Numbered from the stretch's first letter, positions 18,323-29,235 are shown. The stretch: 64,000 bases of DNA from Falsirhodobacter deserti (GCF_004015795.1 NZ_ML137218.1:1835811-1899810); one strand, 5' to 3'. Numbers and translations are program-made. The notes: generated by a model not told the origin, from the letters alone.

Positions 18323-20188
18323 TCAGCCCTGCGGGTGGAAGAAATCATGCACGTTCTGCGCCATCTGCGCCGAAATTCCCTCCACCGCCTGCAGATCCTG
18401 CAAGCCGGCCCGCGCCACGGCCTTGGCCGATCCGAAATGCGCCAGCAGCGCCCGCTTGCGCGCCGCGCCAACACCGGGAATTTCGTCCAGCGGTGTGGCG
18501 CTTACGGCCTTGGCACGCTTGGTGCGGTGGGCGCCGATGGCCCAGCGGTGCGCCTCGTCCCGCATCCGCTGGATGAAATACAGCACCGGATCGTTGCGCT
18601 GAAGCGCGAAGGGCCGCTGGCCGATGCGGTGGAATTCCTCCTTGCCGGCGTCGCGGTCGATGCCCTTGGCCACCCCGACCATCGGAATATCGTCGACGCC
18701 AAGGCCGGCCATCACCTCGTGCACGGCGCTGACCTGCCCCGCGCCGCCGTCGATCAGCAGCAGATCGGGCCATGCGCCCGACTGCCGGTCGGGGTCTTCC
18801 TTCAGCAAGCGTTCGAACCGGCGGGTCAGCACCTCGCGCATCATGCCGAAATCATCGCTGTTGGCACCCGCCGCGCTGCGGATGTTGAACTTGCGATACT
18901 GCCCCTTGATGAACCCTTCCGTCCCCGCGACGATCATGCCGCCAACCGCGTTCGTGCCCTGAATGTGGGAGTTGTCGTAGACCTCGATCCGCTGCGGAGG
19001 GCCATCCAGCCCAAAGGCTTCGGCCAGCCCTTCCAGCAGGCGGCCCTGGGTGGCGCTTTCGGACATGCGGCGGGCAAGGCTTTCGCGGGCGTTGCGGGCG
19101 GCATTCTCCACCAGCTCGGCCTTCTCTCCGCGCTGCGGCACGCCAACCACCACCTTTCGGCCCGCGCGCTCCGACAGGACGGCACGCACCAGATCCAGGT
19201 TTTCCACCTCGTGGTTCAGCAGCACCATGCGTGGCGGTTCCTTGCCGTCATAGAACTGCGTCAAAAACGCCTCAAGGATTTCAGGCGCTTCGGCCCCTGC
19301 CCCCGTTTTGGGATAAAAGTCGCGGTTGCCCCAGCTTTGGTTGGCGCGGATGAAGAAGACCTGCACACAGGCCTGCCCGCCTTCCATGTGCAGCGCGATG
19401 ACATCGGCTTCGGGCACGCCCTTGGGGTTGATGCTCTGGCCCGACTGCACCTGAGTCAGCGCCTTGATGCGGTCACGCAAAGCGGCGGCGCGTTCGAACT
19501 CCATATCCTCGGACGCTTTGGCCATGTCACGCGCAAGATCGGCCTGCACGCGGGTGGAGCGGCCCTTCAGAAACAGCTCTGCATCCGCGATCAGGCCGTT
19601 GTAATCTTCATTGCTGATCTTGCCCACGCAAGGGGCCGAACAGCGCTTGATCTGGTGCAGCAGGCAGGGGCGCGTGCGGGATTCGAATACACTGTCCGAA
19701 CAGGTGCGCAGCAGGAACACCCGCTGCAACTGGTTCAGCGTGCGGTTCACGGCCCCTGCACTGGCAAAGGGCCCGAAATAGCTGCCATCCTTGCCCCGCT
19801 TGCCGCGGTGCTTGCGGATCATCGGGAAGGCGTGATCCTTGGCAATCAGGATGTCGGGAAAACTTTTGTCGTCGCGCAGCAGCACGTTATAGCGCGGCTT
19901 CAGCTGCTTGATGAGGTTCTGTTCCAGCAGCAGCGCCTCGGTTTCCGTGCGCGTGGTAAGGAACATCATGCTGGCCGTTTCGCGGATCATGCGCGCGATA
20001 CGGCCCGAATGGCCCGACGGGCGGACATAGTTCGACACCCGCGCCCGCAGGTTCCGGGCCTTGCCCACGTATAGCACCTGGCTTTGCGCATCCAGCATCC
20101 GGTACACGCCCGGAGAGGCATCAAGCGATTTCAGGTACCCCTGAATGAGCTGGTGGCCGGTGGGTGCGGTGGCGGCAGTATCGGTCAC
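18323..20188 (-). CDS. uvrC: Excinuclease ABC subunit C
   Basis: About 621 aa from a GTG start at 20188. UvrC makes both incisions in nucleotide excision repair. Domains in order: GIY-YIG nuclease ([24 protein letters not shown]), the cysteine-rich [17 protein letters not shown], the UVR segment ([16 protein letters not shown]), the RNase H-like nuclease ([24 protein letters not shown]) and C-terminal helix-hairpin-helix motifs ([17 protein letters not shown]). The frame is open to an ATG at 20329, which would add 47 residues that do not look conserved; GGGGAA precedes the GTG, so I prefer the shorter form. Confidence 0.95.
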   Translation of the reverse strand: MTDTAATAPTGHQLIQGYLKSLDASPGVYRMLDAQSQVLYVGKARNLRARVSNYVRPSGHSGRIARMIRETASMMFLTTRTETEALLLEQNLIKQLKPRYNVLLRDDKSFPDILIAKDHAFPMIRKHRGKRGKDGSYFGPFASAGAVNRTLNQLQRVFLLRTCSDSVFESRTRPCLLHQIKRCSAPCVGKISNEDYNGLIADAELFLKGRSTRVQADLARDMAKASEDMEFERAAALRDRIKALTQVQSGQSINPKGVPEADVIALHMEGGQACVQVFFIRANQSWGNRDFYPKTGAGAEAPEILEAFLTQFYDGKEPPRMVLLNHEVENLDLVRAVLSERAGRKVVVGVPQRGEKAELVENAARNARESLARRMSESATQGRLLEGLAEAFGLDGPPQRIEVYDNSHIQGTNAVGGMIVAGTEGFIKGQYRKFNIRSAAGANSDDFGMMREVLTRRFERLLKEDPDRQSGAWPDLLLIDGGAGQVSAVHEVMAGLGVDDIPMVGVAKGIDRDAGKEEFHRIGQRPFALQRNDPVLYFIQRMRDEAHRWAIGAHRTKRAKAVSATPLDEIPGVGAARKRALLAHFGSAKAVARAGLQDLQAVEGISAQMAQNVHDFFHPQG

Positions 20189-20452
20189 GAGTGATTCCCC
20201 GGTCGGCTGCGATGGTGCCCCCCACTCTGCAAGAGCGAATGCATCCACCGAACCTGTGGACAAGTCTGGGCAAAAACTGCGGGAAGATGCCAAAACCCCT
20301 TGTTTTGCAGGCGCGGGCTTGGTTTGCACATTTTTTCAGCACATTTCCAAGTTGTTGTTAACGAATGGTTTTATTTCGAACAGGCGCCCAAACCCCTGTT
20401 TTTCTTGGTGTTCCAAGCGTCCTGTAACAGTCTGACGACAGCGTGGACAAGT

Positions 20453-20533
20453 TCAGCGTTTGCGCCTCAGCAGGCCCAGAAAGCCCAGCAGCACAACCAC
20501 AGCAAGAAACAGAACGGCGATCTTGATCAGCAT
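20453..20533 (-). CDS. Small predicted membrane peptide (26 aa) downstream of S49 peptidase
   Basis: A 26-codon frame, MLIKIAVLFLAVVVLLGFLG ending LLRRKR: one hydrophobic helix with a basic tail. Its start codon is 1 nt after the stop codon of the S49 peptidase gene, which suggests translational coupling. It is too short for standard gene callers. The gene is supported only by position and composition; there is no obvious function, although small membrane peptides of this layout often associate with larger membrane proteins. Confidence 0.5.
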   Translation of the reverse strand: MLIKIAVLFLAVVVLLGFLGLLRRKR

Positions 20534-20534
20534 C

Positions 20535-21323
20535 TCATAACCCCAGCCTTGACCATGCGGCTCGATCCTCCACCGCCTGAAGCGCAGCCGTGGCGGCGCG
20601 GAAACCAAAGCGGGACAAAAGCCCCCGCTTCGGTGCAAGCGGCATGAGCCGCACCTTCGGGCCGTAAAGCTCTTTCAGCTTGGGCACCAGATGCGCCACG
20701 CCATCGGCCAGCCCCAGATCCACCGCCTGACGCCCCACCCAGATATCGGCGTTGAACAGGTCCGCATCCGCCAGCCGCGCCCCGCGCCGTGCCTTCACAT
20801 GATCGATGAAGGCCTCATGGATCGGCGCCTGGATCGCTTTCAGCCGGGCCACGTCCTCGGGCTTTTCGGGCTGGAAGGGATCAGCAAGGCTTTTCGACCG
20901 GCCGGCCGTGTGCACCCGACGCTCGATCCCGTGGCGGGACAGGAATTCGGGGAACCCGAAGCCGGCCGAGATGACGCCGATCGACCCGACAAGGGAGCTT
21001 TCATCCACCCAGATGTCATCGCCCGCACAGGCCAGCCAGTACCCGCCCGAGGCTGCCGCATCTTCCACGAACACATGGACGGGCAGCTTCTTTTCATCCG
21101 CCAGCCGCCGGATCCGCGCCGCGATCAGGCTGGATTGCGCGGGCGATCCGCCGGGAGAGTTGATGATCAGGGCCACCGCCACAGGCTTGCCCCGCCCGAA
21201 GGCCCGCTCGATCAGCGGGGCCATGGAGGCATCCGAGATCCCCCGTCCGGAGGAGATGACGCCCTGCAACCGGATGACCGGCACGACAGGACCTTTGTTC
21301 AGAAAGGGGATGAAGCGCTTCAT
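20535..21323 (-). CDS. S49-family (SppA/SohB-like) serine peptidase
   Basis: 262 aa. Signal-peptide-peptidase-type enzyme. [11 protein letters not shown] is the conserved oxyanion segment, the nucleophilic serine is in [16 protein letters not shown], and the following VGSIGVIS is the usual downstream block. The start at 21323 ([19 protein letters not shown]) was chosen over an upstream ATG because homologues begin there. No clear membrane anchor is visible, as in the short SohB-type proteins. It is divergent from leuB and coupled to a 26-codon membrane peptide at its 3' end. Confidence 0.88.
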   Translation of the reverse strand: MKRFIPFLNKGPVVPVIRLQGVISSGRGISDASMAPLIERAFGRGKPVAVALIINSPGGSPAQSSLIAARIRRLADEKKLPVHVFVEDAAASGGYWLACAGDDIWVDESSLVGSIGVISAGFGFPEFLSRHGIERRVHTAGRSKSLADPFQPEKPEDVARLKAIQAPIHEAFIDHVKARRGARLADADLFNADIWVGRQAVDLGLADGVAHLVPKLKELYGPKVRLMPLAPKRGLLSRFGFRAATAALQAVEDRAAWSRLGL

Positions 21324-21424
21324 GGTCCAGAGATAGAGGCTTGCCGCCCGTGGAACAAGGGCCGCTTGACCCCTGCCCCGCCCCTCGCTACGCCATCCCG
21401 AACACCAGAAAACAGGAGGCGTCC

Positions 21425-22525
21425 TTGGCCAATCCATCCCTTCTTATCCTGCCCGGCGACGGCATTGGCCCCGAGGTCATGGCCGAGGTGCGCAAGGTCA
21501 TCGACTGGTTCGGCACCCAGGGCATCGCCTTCGACGTGGAGGAAGGCCTGATCGGAGGCGCTTCCTATGACGCCTTCGGCGCCCCGATGACGGATGCCAC
21601 CATGGAACGCGCACAGGCGGTGGATGCCGTGCTGCTGGGCGCCGTGGGCGGGCCAAAATACGACGTGCTTGATTTCGCGGTGAAGCCCGAACGGGGCCTG
21701 CTGCGCATCCGCAAGGAGATGGATCTTTACGCCAACCTGCGCCCCGCCCAGTGCTTCGACGCGCTGGCGGACTTTTCAAGCCTGAAGCGCGACATCGTTG
21801 CCGGTCTTGATATCATGATCGTGCGGGAACTGACCTCGGGCATCTATTTCGGGGAACCGCGTGGCATTCAGGATGATAACGAAGGCGGCCGCGTCGGCAT
21901 TAACACCCAGCGCTATACCACGAACGAGATCCGCCGCGTCGCCCGTTCGGCGTTCGAACTCGCACGCCGCCGCGGCAACCACGTCTGTTCGATGGAAAAG
22001 GCGAACGTGATGGAATCGGGCATCCTTTGGCGGGAAGAGGTGCAGTGGGTTCATGACAACGAATATCCCGATGTGGAGCTTTCGCACATGTATGCCGACA
22101 ACGGCGCGATGCAGTTGGTGCGCAACCCCAAGCAGTTCGACGTGATCGTGACCGACAACCTGTTCGGCGACCTGCTTTCGGACGCGGCCGCGATGCTCAC
22201 CGGATCGCTGGGAATGCTGCCTTCGGCCAGCCTCGGTGCACCGATGGCCAATGGCCGCCCCAAGGCGCTGTACGAGCCTGTCCACGGCTCGGCCCCTGAC
22301 ATCGCGGGTCAGGGCAAGGCCAACCCGATCGCCTGCATCCTCAGCTTTGCGATGGCGCTGCGCTATTCCTTCGACATGGGCGATCAGGCCACGCGGCTTG
22401 AGCGCGCGGTCGAAAAGGTGCTGGCCGACGGGCACCGCACCGCCGACCTGATGGGCCCTGAAGGCGGCACCCCCATCACCACCAGCCAGATGGGCGACGC
22501 GATCGTGGCGGCACTGGCGGGCTGA
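21425..22525 (+). CDS. leuB: 3-isopropylmalate dehydrogenase
   Basis: 366 aa. It oxidatively decarboxylates 3-isopropylmalate in leucine synthesis. [36 protein letters not shown], the NAD/metal region [15 protein letters not shown] and [18 protein letters not shown] are all present. The start is the TTG at 21425, 7 nt after a perfect AGGAGG; an upstream ATG at 21341 lacks a ribosome-binding site and lies in non-conserved sequence. TTG starts are easily misplaced by gene callers. Confidence 0.96.
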   Translation: MANPSLLILPGDGIGPEVMAEVRKVIDWFGTQGIAFDVEEGLIGGASYDAFGAPMTDATMERAQAVDAVLLGAVGGPKYDVLDFAVKPERGLLRIRKEMDLYANLRPAQCFDALADFSSLKRDIVAGLDIMIVRELTSGIYFGEPRGIQDDNEGGRVGINTQRYTTNEIRRVARSAFELARRRGNHVCSMEKANVMESGILWREEVQWVHDNEYPDVELSHMYADNGAMQLVRNPKQFDVIVTDNLFGDLLSDAAAMLTGSLGMLPSASLGAPMANGRPKALYEPVHGSAPDIAGQGKANPIACILSFAMALRYSFDMGDQATRLERAVEKVLADGHRTADLMGPEGGTPITTSQMGDAIVAALAG

Positions 22526-22605
22526 CGCCACCCGGGGGCGGCGGCCCTTGCCTTGCCAGATGGATGCGACAGGTTCTGCGCGTAAGCAACGAAACCGACG
22601 GATTC

Positions 22606-23565
22606 ATGGACGACAAAAGCAACCTGCGCGCCGCCCTTTCGGCCCTGACGGCCTTCTTCGTCTACTCCACCCATGACACGGTGGTGAAATTTCTCGGAGG
22701 CTCCTACAGTCCGGTGCAGATCGTGTTCTTCTCGGTCTGCTTCGGGATGCCCCTTGTCACCTTCATGCTGATGCGTGATCGATCCGACGGCAATCTTCGC
22801 CCGAAGCATCCGTGGTGGACGCTGATCCGCACCGTCGCCGCCATCATTTCCGGGCTGTCTGCCTTCTTTGCCTTCAGCGTCCTGCCGATGGCACAGGCCT
22901 ATGCGATCCTGTTCGCGACCCCCCTTCTGATCACACTCCTTGCCATCCCCATCCTGGGCGAGAAGGTGGGGCTTCACCGGGGCGGTGCGATCATCGCGGG
23001 CCTGATCGGCGTGATGATCGTGATCCAGCCGGGGAGCGAGCCGTTGACGCTGGGCCACCTTGCGGCCCTTGCGGCGGCGGTCTGTGGGGCACTTGCCGCG
23101 ATCATCGTCCGCAAGATTGGCCGGGTGGAACGAAGCGTGGTGCTGCTACTTTACCCCATGATGGGCAACTTCGTCATCATGGCCTGCATCCTGCCCTTTG
23201 TGTACGAGCCGATGCCGATCCAGCATGTCGGCCTTCTGGGCGTCATGGCGGTCTTTTCCTTCATTGCGATGCTGCTGACAATCTCTGCCTATCGTGCTGG
23301 GCAGGCAGTTATTGTGGCCCCGATGCAGTACAGCCAGATCATCTGGGCGGCCCTGTTCGGCTTCATCATCTTCGGCGAGGCGGTCGACAGGAACACCATA
23401 CTCGGCGCGGCAGTCATCGTTGCCTCTGGCATCTATATTGTTCTGCGAGAGGATGGCGGCGCATCCGAAGCCAAGCCGGTCCTGCAATCGCGCTGGCGCC
23501 CCGAGGGCATCATGCCCCGCGTCGGCCCGATGATGCGCTGGCAGAAGCAGTCAAGACGCCATTGA
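22606..23565 (+). CDS. DMT-superfamily (EamA) transporter
   Basis: About 319 aa with ten predicted membrane segments in two EamA repeats (first about residues 10-140, second about 155-290). Such proteins export metabolites; the substrate cannot be inferred. The second repeat ends with IFGEAVDRNTILGAAVIVASGIYI, the usual EamA pattern. The start could be 22606 (MDDKSNLRAAL) or 22564; neither has a strong ribosome-binding site. A hydrophilic C-terminal tail of about 35 residues follows the last helix. It is the last protein gene before tRNA-Pro. Confidence 0.86.
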   Translation: MDDKSNLRAALSALTAFFVYSTHDTVVKFLGGSYSPVQIVFFSVCFGMPLVTFMLMRDRSDGNLRPKHPWWTLIRTVAAIISGLSAFFAFSVLPMAQAYAILFATPLLITLLAIPILGEKVGLHRGGAIIAGLIGVMIVIQPGSEPLTLGHLAALAAAVCGALAAIIVRKIGRVERSVVLLLYPMMGNFVIMACILPFVYEPMPIQHVGLLGVMAVFSFIAMLLTISAYRAGQAVIVAPMQYSQIIWAALFGFIIFGEAVDRNTILGAAVIVASGIYIVLREDGGASEAKPVLQSRWRPEGIMPRVGPMMRWQKQSRRH

Positions 23566-23636
23566 CCCAGTGCGAAGGTTGCGAAAGATGACCCCTTGCC
23601 AAGGATGCGCGAACAGGTTAGTCCCACGCCCACGGT

Positions 23637-23713
23637 CGGAGCGTAGCGCAGCCTGGTAGCGCACCTGCTTCGGGAGCAGGGGGTCGGAGGTTCGAATCCT
23701 CTCGCTCCGACCA
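23637..23713 (+). tRNA. tRNA-Pro (anticodon CGG)
   Basis: A 77-nt cloverleaf. The acceptor strands CGGAGCG (23637-23643) and CGCTCCG pair perfectly and CCA is encoded at 23711-23713. The anticodon stem-loop reads CCTGCTTCGGGAGCAGG, with anticodon CGG for proline. The T-arm GTTCGAATC is canonical, and so is the D-arm with AGC...GCT-type pairing around CAGCCTGGTAGC. Mobile DNA begins within 5 nt of the 3' end, so the gene is a plausible insertion landmark. Confidence 0.95.
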
Positions 23714-23715
23714 AA

Positions 23716-23958
23716 TCAAAAATGATAAGCGGCAGATAGTTCTGCCCTTTCGGTCAGATGGTTTGCCTTTCGACCGCGTTCTTCTCTTTAATCAATGGCT
23801 GCGATGAGCCTGCGCTTAGTGTTGAGGCAACTGCCTTTACTTGTACTGATCGCCGGATCCTGCGGATTGAATACGGCGTTTTCAGCGGCACCTACGCTCG
23901 TTGCGCATGACCCACATAAGGCGGATTATTGCACTTCACGTGGCGCGCACCCACCCAC
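23716..23958 (+). repeat. Repeat B, copy 1 (adjacent to tRNA-Pro)
   Basis: About 240 bp from the sequence AAAATGATAAGCGGCAGATA to TTGCACTTCACGTGGCG. It matches 44748-44990 at roughly 85% identity in the same orientation, about 21 kb away. It carries no convincing gene. The homology starts right after the tRNA 3' end (tRNA, then CCAAATC, then AAAAATG). After it, to about 24088, is a C-rich stretch (many CCCACCCA runs) in which I see no gene. Confidence 0.8.
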
Positions 23959-24088
23959 CTCCAACTCACGACCCACGCACCCAGCCACCAAGACACCGCA
24001 CTACACTATACCGAAGCACTCACCCACGCCCTCCAGCTCAGGTGCCACTGTCACTGTCTCCGACAGAAAGGGCACGAACTCGGTTGAC

Positions 24089-24168
24089 AGTGCTAGGCTC
24101 CAGACCCATTGATTTCAGGCTGCTGGCGTGATTCAGGCTCCGCAAGGAGACCCGATCGATGAGCAATC
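24089..24168 (+). pseudogene. 5' end remnant of an IS5-type transposase gene
   Basis: Immediately left of the IS21 end is CGCAAGGAGACCCGATCG followed by ATGAGCAATCTG, i.e. a strong AAGGAG ribosome-binding site and codons for Met-Ser-Asn-Leu. This is how IS5/IS427-group transposase genes in Rhodobacterales begin (MSNLYWL in intact copies, from memory). The frame is cut after four codons by the IS21 inverted repeat, and the remainder of the transposase is not found on the far side. The identification depends on a short match and is tentative. Confidence 0.4.
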
Positions 24169-24281
24169 TGTGAACCGGCATGCAAAAAGGACCCCGTATT
24201 GGGGTGATCGGCTTCCAAAAGGGACCCCCCTGATGCGGTGGTCCATCGTGCTTCCGAGGCAAATCGGGAGCGGCTTTTGGG

Positions 24282-25847
24282 ATGTTGGTTGTGGAGACGA
24301 TCGCGAAGATCCGGCGTTGGCATTTTCAGGATGGCAAGCCAATCAAGGAGATCTGCCGCGAGTTGGGCGTGTCGCGGAAGACGGTCCGGAAGGTAATCCG
24401 CTCCGGGGCCACCGAGTTCAGCTACGAGCGCACCGTGCAGCCCCAGCCGAAGATCGGGCCGTGGCGCGATGAACTTGACCGCCTGCTCGTCGAGAATGCC
24501 CGTCGTCCGAAGCGTGAGCGTCTGACCCGCATCCGGATCTTCGAGGAGCTCCGGGCCCTGGGCTACGAAGGCGGCTATGATGCTGTCCGGCGCTACGCCG
24601 CGAGCTGGTCGCAATCGGAGGCCGAGGCCTCCGCCGCAGCCTACGTGCCGCTCAGCTTCGATCCCGGGGAAGCCTTCCAGTTCGACTGGAGCCACGAGGT
24701 CGCGATCATCGACGGGGTGACCACCACGATCAAGGTGGCCCACGTCCGGCTGTGCCACAGCAGGATGGTCTTCGTCCGAGCCTATCCCCGCGAGACCCGG
24801 GAGATGGTGTTCGACGCCCACGACAAGGCGTTCGCCTTCTTCGGCGGCACCTGCACACGGGGCATCTACGACAACATGAAGACCGCGGTGGACACGATCT
24901 TCGTCGGTAAGAACCGGGCCTACAACCGCCGGTTCCAGCAGATGAGCGGGCACTACCTCTTCGAACCAGTCGCCTGCACCCCGGCCTCCGGCTGGGAGAA
25001 GGGCCAGGTCGAGAACCAGGTCGGGGTGATCCGGCGGCGGTTCTTCGTGCCCAGGCCGAAGTTCAGGAGCTATGCCGAACTCAACGCCTGGCTTCAGGAC
25101 CGCTGCATCGCCTGGGCAAAGGCCAATCCCCATACCGAGATCCGGGACAAGACTACCTGGGAGGTCTTCGAGGCCGAGCGTCCGCGCCTGGTGCCCTATG
25201 TCGGCCCTTTCGACGGCTTCCATGCCGTGCCCGCCTCGGTCTCCAAGACCTGCCTCGTGCGGTTCGACCGTAACCGCTACTCGGTGGACGCCCGCGCCGT
25301 CGGGCGCCCGGTCGAGATCCGCGCCTACGCTGATCGGGTCGAGTTCTGGCAGGATGGTCAGGTGGTCGGCAGACATGCCCGCGCCTTCGGACGGGATCAT
25401 GCCGTCTACGACCCGCTGCACTACCTCCCTGTGCTTGCGCGCAAGCCCGGCGCACTACGGAACGGGGCACCGTTCAAGGACTGGGATTTGCCGCCCGCCA
25501 TGCGCCGTGTCCGGCGGAAACTGGAACGGATCCCGGGCGGGGATCGCCAGATGGTCGAGATTCTCGCCGCCTTGCTGAGCGACGGTACGGACGCCGTCGA
25601 AGCTGCCTGCACCGAAGCGCTCGGCGAAGGTGTCCATTCCGCCGATGTCATTCTCAACATCCTCGCCCGCCGCCGCGAACCCAAGCCGCCCGCACCGATC
25701 GCCACCCCGGAAGCGCTGAAGCTGGCCCACGAACCCGTCGCCGACTGCGCCCGATACGATACCCTCAGGAGCACCGACCATGCAAAGATCGCAGATCCTC
25801 GACACGATGGGCCAACTCAAGCTCTACGGCATGAAGGCTGCCTATGA
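24282..25847 (+). CDS. istA: IS21 transposase IstA
   Basis: 521 aa. An N-terminal helix-turn-helix ([20 protein letters not shown]) is followed by the DDE integrase core: the first aspartate in [12 protein letters not shown], the second in [10 protein letters not shown] and the glutamate in [13 protein letters not shown]. The C-terminal beta-barrel region [20 protein letters not shown] is also typical. It overlaps istB by 68 nt in a different frame, as in other members of the family. Nothing looks broken. Confidence 0.95.
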   Translation: MLVVETIAKIRRWHFQDGKPIKEICRELGVSRKTVRKVIRSGATEFSYERTVQPQPKIGPWRDELDRLLVENARRPKRERLTRIRIFEELRALGYEGGYDAVRRYAASWSQSEAEASAAAYVPLSFDPGEAFQFDWSHEVAIIDGVTTTIKVAHVRLCHSRMVFVRAYPRETREMVFDAHDKAFAFFGGTCTRGIYDNMKTAVDTIFVGKNRAYNRRFQQMSGHYLFEPVACTPASGWEKGQVENQVGVIRRRFFVPRPKFRSYAELNAWLQDRCIAWAKANPHTEIRDKTTWEVFEAERPRLVPYVGPFDGFHAVPASVSKTCLVRFDRNRYSVDARAVGRPVEIRAYADRVEFWQDGQVVGRHARAFGRDHAVYDPLHYLPVLARKPGALRNGAPFKDWDLPPAMRRVRRKLERIPGGDRQMVEILAALLSDGTDAVEAACTEALGEGVHSADVILNILARRREPKPPAPIATPEALKLAHEPVADCARYDTLRSTDHAKIADPRHDGPTQALRHEGCL

Positions 25848-26508
25848 CGAGATCCTCACCACTGCGGTGAAGCGCCAGCACGAACCCCAACGGGTGATCG
25901 GTGACCTGCTCCAGGCCGAGATCAGCGAGAAGCGGGCCCGCTCAATCAGGTATCAGATGACGGTGGCGAAGCTGCCGCTGGCCAAGGAGATTGACGAGTT
26001 CCAGTTCGAGGGCACGCCGGTCAACGAGACCTTGGTCCGGGACCTCACCTCAGGCGACTTCCTCGAGCAGCAGCGCAACGTGGTGCTGATCGGCGGCACC
26101 GGAACCGGCAAGACCCATCTCGCCGTCAGCATCGTCCGCGCCTGTATCCGCAACGGCGCCCGTGGCCGCTTCTTCAATGTCGTCGACCTCGTCAACAAGC
26201 TCGATGCCGAGGCCCGCGATGATCGACAAGGCCACACCGCCGACATCCTCGGTCGGCTCGACTTCCTCGTCCTCGATGAACTCGGCTACCTTCCTTTTGC
26301 CCAGACCGGCGGCCAGCTCCTGTTCCACCTCGTCAGTCGCCTCTACGAGCGAACCTCGATCATCGTGACCACCAATCTCGCCTTCGGGGAATGGCCCGCC
26401 GTCTTCGGCGACGCAAAGATGACAACCGCACTGCTCGATCGTATCACCCACCATTGCGACATCGTCGAGACCGGCAACGAAAGCTGGCGCTTCAAGACCC
26501 GTGCGTGA
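25780..26508 (+). CDS. istB: IS21 helper ATPase IstB
   Basis: 242 aa, DnaA/DnaC-like AAA+ ATPase that helps IstA with target selection and strand transfer. Walker A is [11 protein letters not shown], Walker B is [12 protein letters not shown], and the sensor region [18 protein letters not shown] is intact. The gene appears complete, so the IS21 copy is potentially active. Confidence 0.95.
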   Translation: MQRSQILDTMGQLKLYGMKAAYDEILTTAVKRQHEPQRVIGDLLQAEISEKRARSIRYQMTVAKLPLAKEIDEFQFEGTPVNETLVRDLTSGDFLEQQRNVVLIGGTGTGKTHLAVSIVRACIRNGARGRFFNVVDLVNKLDAEARDDRQGHTADILGRLDFLVLDELGYLPFAQTGGQLLFHLVSRLYERTSIIVTTNLAFGEWPAVFGDAKMTTALLDRITHHCDIVETGNESWRFKTRA

Positions 26509-26637
26509 CACCCGGTGACCCGCTGGCCCGACACGGCTGCGCGATATGGAAGCTACGCCGCATCGGGCCAGCTACCACACCCCAATGGGGTCCCTTTTGC
26601 ACGCCGATAGGGGGTTCCTTTTGGAGGCCGATTGACA

Positions 26638-27282
26638 CTGGTCGGCCATTCCTTGCTTCGAGCCTTGGGCTTCCAGATCAGCTCGGAGCGACAGGCCTGG
26701 TACATCTGGGATCTGGTGCGGCACCACCTTCGTGAACGGAAGGTCCTCTTCGTCCATCTGGACGAAGCGCAGGATCTGGCGTCGCGAGGAACGAAGCATG
26801 AGCTCCGGGCTGTCGCCGCCATGCTGAAAACACTGATGACCGATGCCGATTGGCCGGTCAGCATCATTCTGTCCGGCACGACAGAGCTAGAGGATATCCT
26901 GAACCATGATCCGCAGCTCGCCAGGCGGATGAAGACGATCCACTTTGGGCCATTGTCCGGCGTCGGCCATGCCGATGATGTCCTGAGCCTGGTGGAAGCC
27001 TACTGTCGGCGCGGAGAGCTCATGATCGACGAAGAGACTGCCACCATAGAGCTTGCGGAGCGGCTGATTCACGCCGCCGCCAACCAATTCGGCCTCGTCA
27101 TCGAGTTGACCCTGGCCGCGATGGAGCAGGCCTACCTGAGCGGCAACGAGATGCTCTCAATGCGGCACTTTGTCGAAGCCTATGCGCAGCGATCCGGATC
27201 GGACGACGCGTTCAACCCGTTCGTCATCCCGGACTACCACCGGATCGACGCCCGTCAGGTGTTCGTAAGGGAGCTTCACTGA
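26638..27282 (+). pseudogene. tniB: TniB-like transposition ATPase, N-terminally truncated
   Basis: About 214 codons open from the IS21 right end. The sequence contains RKVLFVHLDEAQDLA (Walker B), SIILSGTTELEDIL (sensor) and the C-terminal helices of TniB/TnsC-type AAA+ proteins. The N-terminal third, with Walker A, is missing exactly at the IS21 boundary. It is followed without a gap by tniQ (TGATG overlap), as in Tn5053/Tn402-type modules. Without an ATP-binding loop it should not function. Confidence 0.8.
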
Positions 27283-29075
27283 TGTTCAGCGCGACAAAGC
27301 CGCTTCCTTTGACGGTACCCACCGCGCCAGGGGAGTCGGCGACCTCCTTCGCCTCACGCCTGGCCCGCCGCAACGGCGTGCCCCGGCTGATCACGTTCTG
27401 CTCCGATGTCGGGATCGATTACTTTGGCTTGGTGAATGGCGCGCCGATAGAAGTTCAGCGGCTGGCGGTTCTTGGCGGTGTTGATCCCGTCATGCTGCAA
27501 GCAGCAACACCTTCCCTGATCGAGCCGGGCTGGTTTCAGCTTGGGAAGGAACGGATCAAGTTCACCGGCTTCGTCCGGACAACGCTACGGATTTGCCCTC
27601 TCTGCCTTGAAGAGGCGCCCACAAAAACCGGAGTCATCCACCAAGGTATCTGGCAGCTCGCATCAATTCGATCCTGCATGCAGCACGGATGTCATCTCGT
27701 GGCGGTTCCCAAGCCCAAGAACGCAAATGATTGCTTTGACCACATTCCGATGGTGGAGCACTTTCGCCCTGACCGCATCACTCTGGTTGAACCTGAGCAA
27801 CTTTCGCTGGAGCGATACCTGCTGGATCGTATACAAAATGGGCCCACGGATACTTGGCTGGATCACTCCCCATTCCACGTTGCAGCGCAGGCTTGCGAGA
27901 TGCTCGGACTACTGCTGACGAAGGGCCCGAAGGCAAGGCGCTCCGGGTTGACGAACGCACAATGGGCCGCAGCAGGGACGGCCGGTCTTGGAGTACTTCG
28001 TGGCGGGCCAAACGGGTTGCGCAGAAAGCTTAGAGCCATACGAGACGCTCACCCGATCGAAGACAAGCTGCATCGATGGCATTACGGGGTATTCTTCGAA
28101 TGGCTGCGATACCGCGATGACGATAAAGATTTTGATATCTTCCGTAACATCGTTCGAGACTTCATATTCAAAAATTTTCCGATTGCAGCTGGCGCAATTG
28201 TATTTGGTCAGCCTTGCCCTGAGCAGCGGCTTCATTCACTCACGACAGCGGAAAAACTCTATGGCGTTCCGCACATAAGGCTTGGCCGCAAACTGGCCCA
28301 ACTAGGATATGCAAAGCTGGAACCTAGCGGGAGATTCTACACCCTGCGGAGATACATCCCGGTTGATGTCCTTAATAACATAAGTACGGAACTAAACACC
28401 TTGGTCGGCGCGAAAGAAGCTTCGAAAAGCATTGGGATCAAATATGTGTTGTTCGAGAGGTTGGCGGACCAAGGCCTCATTAAGCGTTACTTTGAAGATG
28501 GACAGGCGAAGTCGTTCTACCAGATGAAGGATGCCGCTGAGTTCATCGGGCACCTGCGGCAGCTGGCGAGGCGCCCCGAGCCAGACACGGAGGCAGTCGA
28601 GATCGGCGTCGCCGCCCGCCTCCGGGGCGTCATGATCGCGCCTCTCACCAAATTCATTCTTGAGCGTCAGGTTCCGCTGATTACCACTGGCTCCGAACCG
28701 AACAGCTTCCGAGAGTTCCGGGTGTGCCTCAAGGACCTGCATGGTCTTAAAGATCGCCGTAGAGAGGAGATCGTCGCGTCGTCGGAGGCAGCGACGGTGC
28801 TGAAGGTCAATCGTCAGACGATATATCGTCTGCGTGATGAAGGGTACTTGCAGGTCGCCACCGAGCGCAAAGGTGCGTGGGTTCGTCGAGGCCACTACTC
28901 CACACGCAAGTCGCTGGAAGAGTTCAAAGCAGCGCATGTTTCGCTAGAAGAGCTTGCGGAGGTATCCGGAAGGTCACTGGCCGCAGAGCGTGCCCATCGA
29001 TCAAGCCACGGCGTTGTTCCGCTTAAGCTTGGAAACGGTTGCAGCGAAATATTAAAGCGAGAAGATGTTGATTGA
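27282..29075 (+). CDS. tniQ: TniQ-family transposition protein
   Basis: 597 aa. The N-terminal TniQ domain (PTAPGESATSFASRLARRNG) and the zinc-finger-like CPLCLEEA...CMQHGCHLV at about residues 105-145 place it in the TniQ/TnsD target-selection family. C-terminal regions include HTH-like segments (VLKVNRQTIYRLRDEGYL near residue 510), which could contact target DNA. Local GC content is lower than in the neighbouring core genes, in line with foreign origin. It follows the truncated tniB; no tniA transposase is present, so the module is an orphan. Confidence 0.8.
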   Translation: MFSATKPLPLTVPTAPGESATSFASRLARRNGVPRLITFCSDVGIDYFGLVNGAPIEVQRLAVLGGVDPVMLQAATPSLIEPGWFQLGKERIKFTGFVRTTLRICPLCLEEAPTKTGVIHQGIWQLASIRSCMQHGCHLVAVPKPKNANDCFDHIPMVEHFRPDRITLVEPEQLSLERYLLDRIQNGPTDTWLDHSPFHVAAQACEMLGLLLTKGPKARRSGLTNAQWAAAGTAGLGVLRGGPNGLRRKLRAIRDAHPIEDKLHRWHYGVFFEWLRYRDDDKDFDIFRNIVRDFIFKNFPIAAGAIVFGQPCPEQRLHSLTTAEKLYGVPHIRLGRKLAQLGYAKLEPSGRFYTLRRYIPVDVLNNISTELNTLVGAKEASKSIGIKYVLFERLADQGLIKRYFEDGQAKSFYQMKDAAEFIGHLRQLARRPEPDTEAVEIGVAARLRGVMIAPLTKFILERQVPLITTGSEPNSFREFRVCLKDLHGLKDRRREEIVASSEAATVLKVNRQTIYRLRDEGYLQVATERKGAWVRRGHYSTRKSLEEFKAAHVSLEELAEVSGRSLAAERAHRSSHGVVPLKLGNGCSEILKREDVD

Positions 29076-29235
29076 CTTCCGATAATTGGACATGCTGCGC
29101 CTTCAGGACGCAGAAACAATACCTTCCATATGCGAAATTCGCCTACCCTCGCAAAGGGAACCCTGCAGGTACGGAATCAGCCAAGTTTCTGGGACTTATG
29201 GCATCCGTGTATCGACCCAGCAGAATCTGCTCAGG

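Larger units (their letters stand above)
24169..26637 (+). mobile_element. Complete IS21-family insertion sequence
   Basis: 2469 bp bounded by imperfect inverted ends: TGTGAACCGGC at 24169 on the plus strand and TGTCAATCGGC reading inward from 26637 on the minus strand. Each end carries the IS21-type multiple internal repeats of the kind CAAAAGG(G)ACCCC (about 24181-24230 and 26585-26630). It contains istA and istB. No 4-8 bp target duplication is seen (flanks CAATC and CTGGT), so DNA next to the element was probably lost after insertion. Confidence 0.9.
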
